Part shown: positions 18,457 through 27,638 of the stretch, in pieces
Numbering within the stretch: position 1 is the first letter of the stretch
How the letters are laid out: each line of letters opens with the position of its first letter
NCBI GenBank assembly: GCA_004282745.1
Contig: SHMT01000032.1
Location: 1 to 56,893, forward strand
Origin: Candidatus Scalindua sp. SCAELEC01
GTDB lineage: Bacteria; Planctomycetota; Brocadiia; Brocadiales; Scalinduaceae
Direction of reading: 5' to 3'
DNA: 56,893 bases
Made by a program: the position numbers and the translations under genes
Notes under the pieces: generated by a model
What the model was told of the DNA's origin: nothing
Databases searched by the model: none
The model's input: only the letters and a program-made list of their open reading frames with translations

Positions 18457-19104
18457 TTGGAAAATATAGATGCCATTATACAAATCCTTAAACAAGAGAC
18501 CCAGGGTTATTTTATGCCAATTGTTACGAAAGTATCATTGGAGAGAAAACCATTTAAGGTGCTTATCTCCTGTTTGCTGAGTTTAAGGACCAAGGATCAG
18601 GTCACAGCGGAGGCTTCTGTAAAATTGTTTCTCCTTGCCGAAACTCCCCAAAAAATGCAGAAACTGAGTGTTGCTCGGATTGAAAAGGCTATTTATCCCG
18701 TTGGGTTTTATAAAACAAAGGCGATACGAATAAAGGAGATATGTGGCACATTAATAGAAAATTACGGGGGAAAGACACCTGATGAGATTGATGAGCTGTT
18801 AAAATTAAAAGGAGTGGGACGTAAAACGGCGAATTTAGTAGTAACTTTAGGCTATGGGAAACTAGGAATTTGTGTTGATACGCATGTCCACAGGATTTCA
18901 AACAGATTTGGTTTTGTTAATACGAAGACCCCAGAACAGACAGAATTTGCACTGAGAAAGATATTACCAGAAAAATACTGGATAATATATAATGATCTTC
19001 TGGTATCATATGGTCAAAATGTATGTAAACCTATCTCACCAATGTGTAGCGATTGCAAATTATTTACCTATTGTAAAAGAGTGGGAGTTAAGAAATTTCG
19101 GTAA
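18457..19104 (+). CDS. nth: Endonuclease III (DNA glycosylase/AP lyase)
   Basis: 215 residues, full length. It removes oxidised pyrimidines and cleaves the abasic site. The helix-hairpin-helix LKGVGRKTA carries the catalytic lysine (K123), the catalytic aspartate is D141 in VDTHVHR, and the C-terminal [4Fe-4S] loop has the exact C-x6-C-x2-C-x5-C spacing (C190, C197, C200, C206). The start is TTG 18457, the only start that gives the normal N-terminus; the AGGT upstream of it at 18445 is part of the target duplication of F1 copy B. F2 copy a begins at the base after the stop codon. Convergent with purC across a long hairpin. Confidence 0.95.
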   Translation: MENIDAIIQILKQETQGYFMPIVTKVSLERKPFKVLISCLLSLRTKDQVTAEASVKLFLLAETPQKMQKLSVARIEKAIYPVGFYKTKAIRIKEICGTLIENYGGKTPDEIDELLKLKGVGRKTANLVVTLGYGKLGICVDTHVHRISNRFGFVNTKTPEQTEFALRKILPEKYWIIYNDLLVSYGQNVCKPISPMCSDCKLFTYCKRVGVKKFR

Positions 19105-19216
19105 TATACTCATCTCATAATGGTTTTCGGATAAAATCCGAGATAAAATTGAGCGAGTATACCTTCACCAAGATTTGGTTTCCGATAAAGCCGAAAACCA
19201 AATCTGTTTTAGTATA
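19105..19216 (+). mobile_element. F2 mini-element, copy a
   Basis: 112 bp running from TATACTCATCTCATAATGG to GTTTTAGTATA, starting directly after the nth stop codon. It contains a GGATAAAATCC palindrome and an internal inverted pair (AGATTTGGTTT with AAAACCAAATCT). A copy about 131 bp long lies in opposite orientation at 38298-38428. Short TATACT/AGTATA ends and lack of coding capacity suggest a MITE. Confidence 0.65.
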
Positions 19217-19250
19217 TGATTGAATCAGGTGTCTCAATGATTACTAACAG

Positions 19251-19298
19251 CTAAGGGCCCAGGAAAGAATAACTTGTTATTCTTTCCTGGGCCCTTAG
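19251..19298. terminator. Perfect 22-bp inverted repeat between convergent nth and purC
   Basis: Arms 19251-19272 and 19277-19298 are exactly complementary (CTAAGGGCCCAGGAAAGAAT...) around a CTTG loop. Placed between two convergent genes it can end transcription from both sides, although no long T-run follows. One arm recurs alone with one mismatch at 45553-45574, so it may also be a dispersed repeat. Confidence 0.6.
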
Positions 19299-19304
19299 GG
19301 TGCG

Positions 19305-20189
19305 TTATACCCTTTCACCGGTAAGTTTTTCGCAAGCCTCTAAATATTTTTTTGATGTGATATCAATTATTGCATCGGGAAGCGAAGGGGGTGGTGAGTC
19401 TTTGTCCCATCCGCTCGTTTCCAAGTAATCTCTTACGAATTGTTTATCGAACGAAGGTTGTGACTTACCGGGTTTGTAATCCTCTAATGGCCAGAATCGT
19501 GAAGAGTCGGGTGTTAATATTTCATCGATCAATATTAATCTGTCATTATATATGCCCCATTCAAATTTTGTATCACTGATAATTATTCCTTTCGTTCGTG
19601 CGTAAATACTTGCTCTCTTGTAAATCTCTATGCTTTTTTGCTTTAATTCTTCAGCAAGCTTTTCCCCCGTAATTTCAACTGTTTTTGCAAAAGAGATGTT
19701 CTCGTCATGGCCGGAAGCTGACTTACTTGCTGGCGTAAAGATGGGTTCGGGTAATTGTTCGCACTCAACAAGGTTTGGCGGTAATTTTATCTTGCAGACG
19801 GTACCACTTTCTTGATACTCTTTCCAACCCGATCCCGCTAGATAACCTCGCACCACGCACTCTACAGGGATTACGTTTACTTTCTTTACGAGCATAGAAC
19901 GGCCCCGTAGCATCTCTTTGTCTTCGCTCTTTAAGATGTTGATGTCATCTATCTTCGTTGTAATCAGATGGTTTTCTGTTAGTTCACTCATGAACTGAAA
20001 CCAGAACTCCGATAGATGTGTGAGTACTTTACCTTTATAGGGTATACCATTTGGGATTACGGAGTCAAAGGCGGAGATCCTATCAGTTGCAATCAGTAAT
20101 AAATTATCACCGATTTCATAGATATCTCTGACCTTTCCATGGTTATGAAGTGTTAGATAGTTGATGTTGGTATTTAGTAGTGTTCTCAT
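19305..20189 (-). CDS. purC: Phosphoribosylaminoimidazole-succinocarboxamide synthase (SAICAR synthetase)
   Basis: 294 residues from ATG 20189. Adds aspartate to CAIR with ATP in purine synthesis. Motifs are GKVRDIYEIGDNLLLIATDRISAFD (nucleotide-binding sheet and loop, split here only for length), VECVVRGYLAGSGWKEY, SASGHDENIS, DTKFEWG and DEILTPDSSRFW. The length matches the yeast-like long form (about 300) rather than the short Bacillus form (about 240). The frame stays open 27 codons upstream, but ATG 20189 has an AGGA sequence upstream and gives the standard N-terminus. Third purine gene within 6 kb, on the opposite strand to purF and purM. Confidence 0.95.
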   Translation of the reverse strand: MRTLLNTNINYLTLHNHGKVRDIYEIGDNLLLIATDRISAFDSVIPNGIPYKGKVLTHLSEFWFQFMSELTENHLITTKIDDINILKSEDKEMLRGRSMLVKKVNVIPVECVVRGYLAGSGWKEYQESGTVCKIKLPPNLVECEQLPEPIFTPASKSASGHDENISFAKTVEITGEKLAEELKQKSIEIYKRASIYARTKGIIISDTKFEWGIYNDRLILIDEILTPDSSRFWPLEDYKPGKSQPSFDKQFVRDYLETSGWDKDSPPPSLPDAIIDITSKKYLEACEKLTGERV

Positions 20190-20354
20190 GCTGTTTATCC
20201 TGATAAAACTCTTACCTCGATTGAATGTTAGTGATAAGCCATATCGTTTGCTCTGAAACTTGCAATACAACTAATTCGCATTTCCACAACCCATTGTGCC
20301 TACCGGTTTATCTGCTGGAGAGAAAATTCTAGGATACGTCACTTCTTTCGGGCG

Positions 20355-21227
20355 TTAACTGGATGACTGTGCATATTGAAAAGGGGCAAATTTATGAGAA
20401 ATATTTTTTTTTAGAAAATGGTCGTGTAACTTTTTACGTAGTTTTTGTGTTCCCTTTAGGTTCGGATAGATTGTCAAAGCTTTATTAAAATTTACCATTG
20501 ATCCATTCCAGTCACCAAGAGTTAAATAACAGTCTGCAATTTTTTTATATACCAGTGCCTCCTCGTTTTTATTAAGTTCTAGTGCCAAAACCTTCTTAAA
20601 ATAGGTAATTGCTGAGTTTGGTTGTACTGATTTGAACAGATTCTTACATGACAATCGGATAATACGCTCCTTTATCTCTCCACGGAGATGTTTGCGAGCA
20701 AGGTTTTTCTCTGCTTTTGTGTAAACGTGTTCGTACCACTTAAACGATAGCTCGTAAGCTCCTTGTCTTTCATACTCCTCGGCAAGAAGAAACATGCAAT
20801 CTACGTAATCTTTCAAACCCAGTAAAACGAGCAGATCACACTCCTTATTCGCAGATCTCAAACGCTCATAGCTTTTGATGGCCTGCGCTCCCTTTTTGTT
20901 TAAAAGATCATTTAATATCTGCCTTACTAAAAAACCTGTGCTCGAAGTATCTTTTTCTGAAGTATATCTATGTCTCGTATCTCTTGCTGTTTTGGTAGCA
21001 CTTAGTAAGCTATCATAAAGATTTTTTTTTCCCGTGTCTGTTAAAGTCTTATACGCTTCGATTAAGAGCTTAATTTTCTCATCTGCGCAGACACCAGTCG
21101 TCATATGTCGATCTGGATGGTACTCTTTTACAAGCTTTCGAAAAGAGTTTTTAATTTCTTCGTCTTTTGCCCCCTCTTCTACTTGTAAAATGTGGTAATA
21201 GTTAATCAGCTTTGATACCTCTTTCAC
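20355..21227 (-). CDS. DnaJ-domain protein with TPR-like repeats
   Basis: 290 residues. Residues 9-68 are a J domain with the essential HPD tripeptide (37-39) that stimulates DnaK-type ATPases. The rest lacks the Gly/Phe and zinc-finger regions of DnaJ and instead carries helical repeats (about 155-180 and 215-275, for example YKKIADCYLTLGDWNGSMVNFNKAL) typical of TPR. It is thus a class III J-protein that probably brings DnaK to particular clients bound by the TPR part. No chaperone gene is adjacent. Confidence 0.8.
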   Translation of the reverse strand: MKEVSKLINYYHILQVEEGAKDEEIKNSFRKLVKEYHPDRHMTTGVCADEKIKLLIEAYKTLTDTGKKNLYDSLLSATKTARDTRHRYTSEKDTSSTGFLVRQILNDLLNKKGAQAIKSYERLRSANKECDLLVLLGLKDYVDCMFLLAEEYERQGAYELSFKWYEHVYTKAEKNLARKHLRGEIKERIIRLSCKNLFKSVQPNSAITYFKKVLALELNKNEEALVYKKIADCYLTLGDWNGSMVNFNKALTIYPNLKGTQKLRKKLHDHFLKKNISHKFAPFQYAQSSS

Positions 21228-21546
21228 TTTTGTGTTAGAAACTTCTACTCATCGATTAAAGTCAAAATAGTAGCATTCACATGCGAACAAGTCAACGAAT
21301 TTCATTGTGCAATAAGTTGGTAAACAGTACAAAATAATTTTGTGAATTGTAGGACCAGAGTTTGCGTGAAATCTTGCTCTGAGACCCCAGTATTAATTTG
21401 TAAAGAGTATAGTTCCCACTTGGAGAGAGCACTCATTGTATGGATAAGAATCTTAAATCGAGTGGTATTGGTAAACGATTTTAACTCTTTTGCTACAATT
21501 CATGTGCTTTTTTCTCCCGGTAATAGAATCTTTTTATTACCTAAAA

Positions 21547-21684
21547 TTATTCATCACTCTCAATTATCCCTTTATTGAGAATATCTTGGATGATCTCTCC
21601 TGTAACGCTAAAGACCAGAGCCGCAGTTGCTCCTAGCGCTAAAAATATTAAAGAAATTAAAAGTCTGGTCACAATTTTTTTCAT
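21547..21684 (-). CDS. Possible 45-residue single-span membrane protein
   Basis: A short ORF starting ATG 21684, preceded by AGGGA 7 nt upstream. It encodes MKKIVTRLLISLIFLALG, a continuing hydrophobic stretch to about residue 27, and an acidic tail ending ESDE. Basic start, one membrane span and acidic tail are what a genuine small membrane protein would show. It lies alone in a 1-kb gap, so only conservation in relatives could confirm it. Confidence 0.4.
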   Translation of the reverse strand: MKKIVTRLLISLIFLALGATAALVFSVTGEIIQDILNKGIIESDE

Positions 21685-22282
21685 AGACTAATTCCCTGAC
21701 TCATTTTAGAATGAGAGCATTTGATTAAGGTGGTAATTAAAAATTTCCGCTACAAAAACTATCTGTGTTGGAAGGTTCAAGTTTCGTATTGAGAAGTTGG
21801 TTTATTTAACAATTGTTATACCGAAAGTTGTCTCAGAAAAAAAAAACGTATAAGGCGTTGCTACAATTACGTTTGTCAAAGGTCTTTGTAGAATAAATGC
21901 CAAATGTTTTTCCTATCCATAGCGTGTCAATAAAAGACTGATTGTACCGGAAACGTAGAGGTGTTGTTGTATAACCACCCACCTAGTAGTACGTTACGAT
22001 TGTTTGCTTTTGTTGGCTCTTGTCAACAATAGTTTACGCAATGGGTCACTTTCTTATTGTCAGCTGCGCTTGAGTGTGAGAGCTCTTAATGGTTACCGTA
22101 TTTTATCAGAGAAAAGTGACCTAAGTAATGCCGTTAAAGAATTTATGCTTGCAATAGGCATAAAATGGTTGTAATCTTGTTTTGCTATTAATTCTGAATA
22201 GGTTTACGTTCCCATGTATGATATTGTCATCGACAGGGGTAGGGTTATCAGATTCTGGATAGGTCGAAATTCCTTGTAAAAA
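21685..22282. other. Gene-free stretch upstream of the AsmA-like gene
   Basis: About 600 bp with no convincing ORF. Contents: a 20-bp match to the inner part of F1 at about 21852-21871, and an inverted pair GGTCACTTT/AAAGTGACC about 65 bp apart near 22045-22125. A small hairpin (TTTATGC/GCATAAA) lies near 22142-22165. The AsmA promoter should be here, but none is clear. Confidence 0.35.
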
Positions 22283-25018
22283 ATGAAGTCTAAGAAATTA
22301 CTGATTGCCGTAATCATCATATCTGTATGCATTGCCGCCCTTGTTTGTGGATATATTTTGCTGAAAATATATACCTCAGAGGATTCAATCAAATCAAAGA
22401 TCACGACTGCATTGGAAGCAGCTACCGGCGGTAAATTAGAGATAGAACATGCTCATTTTGATCTATTCCAGGGACTCAAATTGAACAGGGTAGTCTTTAC
22501 CGGAAAGAAACCGGAAAAGTTGCGTATCGAAGTGGAAGAGATAATTATCAGACATGAACCAATGGCACTCTTAAGAGGAGAGATGTTAATCGATAGAATT
22601 ACGATCTTGTCTCCCGAACTCTTTATCGTAAGGGAAAAAGGTGCGATTTGGCGGTTCCTAAACGGAGTTAAGTCTTTTGTTGACCATGCGGAATTTGCCG
22701 GTCAATCTGATATGCTGAGAAGCGGTGTTGTTGCGAAGAATACCCATGTGCATGTTTTTGATGAGAATATATTCAGGGGGGGGAGATTGGATATCGAAAA
22801 CATGGATCTGTTTGCACAACCATTTGGCGGGTCATTAAGAGATATACATATAAAATCATTAGTTCATGATGGTTTGTGGAAGGGGTTCGATATCAGCGCT
22901 GATACGAATCTTGCTACTCCTGAATTAAAGGTCGTGTCGCGGATGAGAAACAAAGTTATGACGGAAGAGCTCATGAAAGCGCTTCCCGTCATTGGTGAAA
23001 AGTTCTGGGAGACATATTTACCGACGGGAAAATTTGATTTCAACTGTTTCCTTGATTTAAATAATAAAGACAATGGTCAGAAGGTAGACTATAACCTCGA
23101 TCTGGATATTCATGATGCGGAGTTTACCTACAAAAAATGGCCCTTTTTGATAAAGCACGTCAATGGGACCTTGGAGTATTCTCGGGAGGGCTTATTTCTC
23201 CGAAGCCTGAAGGGCAGTTTACAAAATGAGAAATATGCGTCTCTTGGAGAAGTGGATGCTTACATCGGGATTGGTAACTCGCGAAAGAAAATAGATATAA
23301 ATATACCGAATTCAAAAATTACGGAAAAGCTTTTAAAAATGATCCCCAATATTGGGGAGGAGATATGGGTAAAGTATGACCCTAAAGGGGACATAGACTT
23401 GAACCTGACATACGAGAGTAACGAAGATAATTCTGTTAGCGGGTTTTCGGTGAAAGTGATGTGTAAGGGGATTGAGGCAAATTATCCAAACTTCCCTTAC
23501 CGATTATCAAATATTGTCGGCCTGTTGGAAATGAACGGGGAGAATGTATATTTTAAGAATATTACTGGCTCTTTTTTTGACGAAGAGAGAATGAACCACT
23601 TTACACTCAATGGAGAAATGAATTCAGAAAGTCAGGAAAAGAGGTTTAACCTTTCAGTACCAAACCTTAATCTCACCGAACAAATAATTAAGTTTATACC
23701 GAATAAGGGAGAAGAAATCTGGTTAAAAAACAAACCGAAGGGCGAAGTGGACCTGGCGTTAAGCTATACGGGATTTAAGGATAAGAGTAAAGATGAATAT
23801 TTTATAACCGTTGACTGTAAGGGGAATGAAATTGAATACAGTAAGTTACCCCTTAAAATATCAGATATCATAGGTAGGATAGTAATTGACAAGGATAATC
23901 TTCAGTGTAAGAGTTTGAGAGGTTATGTGGTAACAGGCAAACAACTGTCACGAGCAACCTGTAATGGGGTACTTGGACTGAGCAACGAAAACAATAAGGC
24001 TTTCCTAAATGTCCTGGATTTAAGAGTAACGGATGATCTACTTGCTAAATTTCAAAAGTATTTTAAAAGTGAATGGGTACAAATTGAACCGGAAGGTTGG
24101 GTAGATATTAAATTCGATTACGAGAGCAGTGACAGAGAATCTAAGGATAATTATTCTATTGTTTTGAATACAGAAGGTTGTGAGTTGAGCTTTTCAAAAA
24201 TTCCTTTTCGTCTTTCAGAAATACGCACTCGATTAAATATTGAAAATGGGTATTTTATCAGCAAAGACTTTATGGGTACCTTGGGTGGTGGAAGGATACT
24301 CGGAACCGCTGAGAGTGATAAAAACACTCCGGATGGTGAGTATAAAGGGGTGTTCAGATTCAGAGATATTGATCTGACTGATTTAGCTGAACATATGTTT
24401 AAGGAACCAAAAGATCTGTCCGGAATTTGTGAAGGAAATATTGAATTTCATGGTAGGGGTTCCGATATAAATAACTTTGTTGCGGAGGGGCGGGCCAAAA
24501 TAAGAGATGCCTATATCACAGAAGTTCCTTTGGTACTGAACATCCTAAATCTCTTAAGTCTCTCGATTCCGACCAAAGATACATTTCATAGTGCACATCT
24601 AACGTACTCGGTGAAAGAGCAAATTGTACATATCGATGAGTTGAAACTGGTCAGTGATACAATCGAATTAGGAGCGGTGGGAACGGTGGGTTTTGATGGA
24701 AAACTTGATTTGGTAGTTGTTGCTGGATTTAACAAAGAGACCTTTTCTCAAATTCCCCTCATTGGTCAAGTGATGGATTATGTAGTAGATGGGGTTAGCA
24801 AGAAACTTACCAAGGTTGTAGTGACCGGCACATTTTCCCATCCAGTAAGTACAATTGTTGCATTAGAGCCATTTAAGCACTCGATTAAGAGTATTTTTGA
24901 TCTATTATCAAGAGAGACTGGGAAGAGATTTTGGAACATGAAAAAAAGAACTGATACGAGTGATGATGACAAGAAAGAGGAGAAGGAAGACGACGATAGA
25001 AGTTTGGATATTTTCTGA
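22283..25018 (+). CDS. AsmA-like inner-membrane-anchored periplasmic protein with four ~120-residue repeats
   Basis: 911 residues. An N-terminal membrane helix (about 6-28) is followed by an AsmA-type start (SIKSKITTALEAATGGKLEIEHAHF, quoted here only to locate residues 35-59). A C-terminal AsmA-like domain (about 690-850) contains EGRAKIRDAYITEVP and LVSDTIELGAVGTVGFDG. Between them a unit repeats about every 120 residues, beginning near 234, 354, 472 and 593. Each has a G/E-W segment, P-x-G and an acidic beta strand (for example NIGEEIWVKYDPKGDIDL and NKGEEIWLKNKPKGEVDL). AsmA/TamB/YhdP proteins form beta grooves that carry phospholipids between membranes; a similar role is inferred. Acidic and basic tail (DDDKKEEKEDDD). 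Confidence 0.75.
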   Translation: MKSKKLLIAVIIISVCIAALVCGYILLKIYTSEDSIKSKITTALEAATGGKLEIEHAHFDLFQGLKLNRVVFTGKKPEKLRIEVEEIIIRHEPMALLRGEMLIDRITILSPELFIVREKGAIWRFLNGVKSFVDHAEFAGQSDMLRSGVVAKNTHVHVFDENIFRGGRLDIENMDLFAQPFGGSLRDIHIKSLVHDGLWKGFDISADTNLATPELKVVSRMRNKVMTEELMKALPVIGEKFWETYLPTGKFDFNCFLDLNNKDNGQKVDYNLDLDIHDAEFTYKKWPFLIKHVNGTLEYSREGLFLRSLKGSLQNEKYASLGEVDAYIGIGNSRKKIDINIPNSKITEKLLKMIPNIGEEIWVKYDPKGDIDLNLTYESNEDNSVSGFSVKVMCKGIEANYPNFPYRLSNIVGLLEMNGENVYFKNITGSFFDEERMNHFTLNGEMNSESQEKRFNLSVPNLNLTEQIIKFIPNKGEEIWLKNKPKGEVDLALSYTGFKDKSKDEYFITVDCKGNEIEYSKLPLKISDIIGRIVIDKDNLQCKSLRGYVVTGKQLSRATCNGVLGLSNENNKAFLNVLDLRVTDDLLAKFQKYFKSEWVQIEPEGWVDIKFDYESSDRESKDNYSIVLNTEGCELSFSKIPFRLSEIRTRLNIENGYFISKDFMGTLGGGRILGTAESDKNTPDGEYKGVFRFRDIDLTDLAEHMFKEPKDLSGICEGNIEFHGRGSDINNFVAEGRAKIRDAYITEVPLVLNILNLLSLSIPTKDTFHSAHLTYSVKEQIVHIDELKLVSDTIELGAVGTVGFDGKLDLVVVAGFNKETFSQIPLIGQVMDYVVDGVSKKLTKVVVTGTFSHPVSTIVALEPFKHSIKSIFDLLSRETGKRFWNMKKRTDTSDDDKKEEKEDDDRSLDIF

Positions 25019-25079
25019 TTTTCCATTACTATTCGTTATGTGAATGTGAAATAGAGCGTGTTTTTGGTTTCATTTTCTG

Positions 25080-25085
25080 TATAAT
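25080..25085 (+). promoter_or_regulatory. Possible -10 element for ftsH
   Basis: A perfect TATAAT about 100 bp upstream of the ftsH start, in the gap after the AsmA-like gene. No good -35 hexamer is visible at 16-18 bp, so the call is tentative. Confidence 0.3.
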
Positions 25086-25188
25086 GTATTTTTCTCGGGT
25101 CGAGAGGTCCAAATGTGTCTTTTGTTTGATAAAGACAATTTAGTAAAAATCTACCATTTTAAAGACAAATGTAAATTAAGGTATCGAT

Positions 25189-27060
25189 ATGAAAGAACCG
25201 GAAAAGAAATTTTCAAAGCCATTTTCAAAAAATCAATTAAAGTCTCCCTTTTTTATTATTATCCTTGTAGCCATAGTCCTTGCTACTTTTCAGATCTATT
25301 CCGTTGGACCTATTACAAAAAACGTATCATACAGTGAATTCAAAATGCTGCTCAAAGAGGGTAGGGTTGAGACCTGTCAGATTACATCCAGCCTCATTAG
25401 AGGTAATTTGAAAGATCAGGACAGTTTTGATGCTCAAAAGGGGTTTGTTACTGCGAGGGTTGAAGATCCGGATCTGGTGAAAGAGCTTGAGACACAGGGG
25501 GTAAAATTTTCTGGTGAATATGAAAGCCCATGGATTCAGACCTTGTTGTTTACGTGGATAATTCCAATTGCCATCTTCTTTCTCATTTGGAGGTTCGTAT
25601 TAAAAGGAATGGGTCCTGCGGGTGGCGTAATGTCGTTTGGGAAGAGCAAGGGGAAATTATATGCACAGGATGATTTAAAATATACCTTTGAAGATGTTGC
25701 AGGTATAGACGAGGCAAAGGAGGAATTGTCGGAAGTGGTCGAGTTTCTCAAGACACCTCATAAGTTTACGAGTTTGGGTGGAAAGATCCCGAAAGGAGTA
25801 CTGCTTGTTGGCGTACCTGGAACGGGGAAGACGCTCCTAGCCAAAGCTGTTGCAGGAGAGGCAGGGGTCCCTTTTTTTGGTATCAGTGGTTCTGAATTTG
25901 TTGAGATGTTTGTGGGAGTTGGAGCTGCTAGAGTCAGGGACATGTTTAGTCAGGCAGATCAGAAAGCGCCTTGTATCATCTTCATTGACGAGCTTGATGC
26001 CCTTGGCAAGACAAGGGGGATAAATCCAATGGGTGGGCATGACGAGAGAGAGCAAACACTCAACCAGTTACTTGTCGAGATGGATGGTTTTGATTCGAAT
26101 AAAGGTGTCATTATTATGAGTGCAACCAACCGGCCCGAGATTCTTGATCCAGCACTGATGAGGGCTGGGAGGTTTGACAGACAAGTTGTTGTCGACAGGC
26201 CAGATCTGAATGGTCGGGAGGCGATCTTGGTTATCCATACAAAAGGAGTGAAAATTGACAAAGATGTCGACATGAGGGGTATTGCTGCAATGACACCCGG
26301 TTTTGTTGGTGCGGATTTGGCAAACATTGTGAATGAGGCAGCCCTGCTTGCCGCAAGACGTGAAAAGAAAACTGTTGGAATGGCTGATTTCGAAGAGGCA
26401 ATAGAGAGGATAATGGCCGGACTTGAGAAGAAGAAAAGGCTCATAAATAAACGTGAGAAAAAGATAGTGGCCTACCATGAATGTGGTCATGCCCTTATCG
26501 CAACTTTTCTTCCGACTGCTGACGAAGTAAAGAAGATTTCAATTATACCGAGAGGCGTTGCTGCATTGGGTTATACCCTGCAATTACCAACTGAGGACAG
26601 ATATTTGATGACTCGGTCTGAGCTCGTAGACAAAATTTCGGTGCTTCTGGGCGGGAGGGCTGCAGAAGGCTTGATCTTTGGTGAAGTGTCAACAGGGGCT
26701 CAAAATGATCTTGAAAAGGCAACTGAGATTGCAAAAAAGATGGTAAAGTTTTACGGGATGAGTGAAAAACTGGGCCTCGTTACCTTTGAACAGGAGAACA
26801 GGTCTGTTTTTTTTCCCGGAAACACAGGTAAGAATGAGTATAGTGAAGAGACTTCAAGAGAGATAGACCTGGAAGTGAAAAAGATTATTGATGAAACGTA
26901 TGTCGCGACCAAAGAACTTTTAGAAAAAAAGAGAGATGTACTCATCAAGATTGCAGAAATCTTGATACAAAAAGAGGTGATAGAGAAAAAAGAGTTGCAG
27001 GAGATACTCGAGAAGGAAGATAAAGAGTATGTACGGAAGGATGAGGAGAAATTAGATTAA
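25189..27060 (+). CDS. ftsH: ATP-dependent zinc metalloprotease FtsH
   Basis: 623 residues. A membrane-anchored hexameric AAA+ protease that degrades misfolded membrane proteins and selected regulators. Two N-terminal membrane spans (about 20-40 and 110-130) flank a periplasmic loop. The AAA domain has Walker A (GVPGTGKT, about 208-215; the common form is GPPGTGKT), Walker B (IIFIDELDA), the pore residues ([10 protein letters not shown]) and the second region of homology ([17 protein letters not shown]). The zinc site is HECGH (about 430-434; usually HEAGH) and the third ligand lies in the NDLEKAT segment. The start has AAGG 8 nt upstream. scpB follows 35 bp later. Confidence 0.97.
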   Translation: MKEPEKKFSKPFSKNQLKSPFFIIILVAIVLATFQIYSVGPITKNVSYSEFKMLLKEGRVETCQITSSLIRGNLKDQDSFDAQKGFVTARVEDPDLVKELETQGVKFSGEYESPWIQTLLFTWIIPIAIFFLIWRFVLKGMGPAGGVMSFGKSKGKLYAQDDLKYTFEDVAGIDEAKEELSEVVEFLKTPHKFTSLGGKIPKGVLLVGVPGTGKTLLAKAVAGEAGVPFFGISGSEFVEMFVGVGAARVRDMFSQADQKAPCIIFIDELDALGKTRGINPMGGHDEREQTLNQLLVEMDGFDSNKGVIIMSATNRPEILDPALMRAGRFDRQVVVDRPDLNGREAILVIHTKGVKIDKDVDMRGIAAMTPGFVGADLANIVNEAALLAARREKKTVGMADFEEAIERIMAGLEKKKRLINKREKKIVAYHECGHALIATFLPTADEVKKISIIPRGVAALGYTLQLPTEDRYLMTRSELVDKISVLLGGRAAEGLIFGEVSTGAQNDLEKATEIAKKMVKFYGMSEKLGLVTFEQENRSVFFPGNTGKNEYSEETSREIDLEVKKIIDETYVATKELLEKKRDVLIKIAEILIQKEVIEKKELQEILEKEDKEYVRKDEEKLD

Positions 27061-27095
27061 AAGAGCCTGCTATTCTTTTCGGAAAGTAAGAAAAA

Positions 27096-27629
27096 TTGGA
27101 AAATAAGTCTTTTGAAGAGATAAAGAGAATCGTTGAGGCGTTGTTGTTTGCCGTTCATGAACCAATTTCTATTCGCAAGATGGTTGAAATTATTGAAGGA
27201 TCTGATCAAAAACAGATTAAAGAGGCGATATCTCAATTATGTCAGGAATACGATTCATACGATAGGGCATTTCAGATCGAAGAGATAGCCAATGGATTTC
27301 AGCTGCTTTCCAGGCCGGAATATCATGAGTGGGTATCGAAGCTGATAAAAAAGAGCAGTGATGCCAAGCTGTCACAATCGAGTCTTGAGACCTTAGCTAT
27401 CATTGCTTATAAACAGCCCATAATTCGCGCAGAAATAGAAGCGATTCGCGGTGTCCAATCCGGCCAGATTATACGGACATTAATCGAAAAAGACCTTGTT
27501 AAAATTGCCGGTAGAGATGAGGTCCTTGGACGCCCGCTTCTTTACGGGACAACGAAGAAATTTCTGGAACATTTCAGTTTAAATTCAATCAAGGACCTTC
27601 CAAAGGTTGAAGAGCTTGAAATGCCGTAA
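27096..27629 (+). CDS. scpB: Segregation and condensation protein B
   Basis: 177 residues, normal for ScpB, which with ScpA and SMC forms the bacterial condensin. It has two winged-helix domains: residues 1-80 (IVEALLFAVHEPISIRKM) and 90-165 (LETLAIIAYKQPIIRAEIE, IRGVQSG, LIEKDLVKIAGR, GRPLLYGTT). The start is TTG 27096 with a GGAAAG sequence about 10 nt upstream. It probably shares a transcript with ftsH; scpA and smc are not in the window. Convergent with nifJ, 10 bp apart. Confidence 0.93.
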   Translation: MENKSFEEIKRIVEALLFAVHEPISIRKMVEIIEGSDQKQIKEAISQLCQEYDSYDRAFQIEEIANGFQLLSRPEYHEWVSKLIKKSSDAKLSQSSLETLAIIAYKQPIIRAEIEAIRGVQSGQIIRTLIEKDLVKIAGRDEVLGRPLLYGTTKKFLEHFSLNSIKDLPKVEELEMP

Positions 27630-27638
27630 CGTGATACT

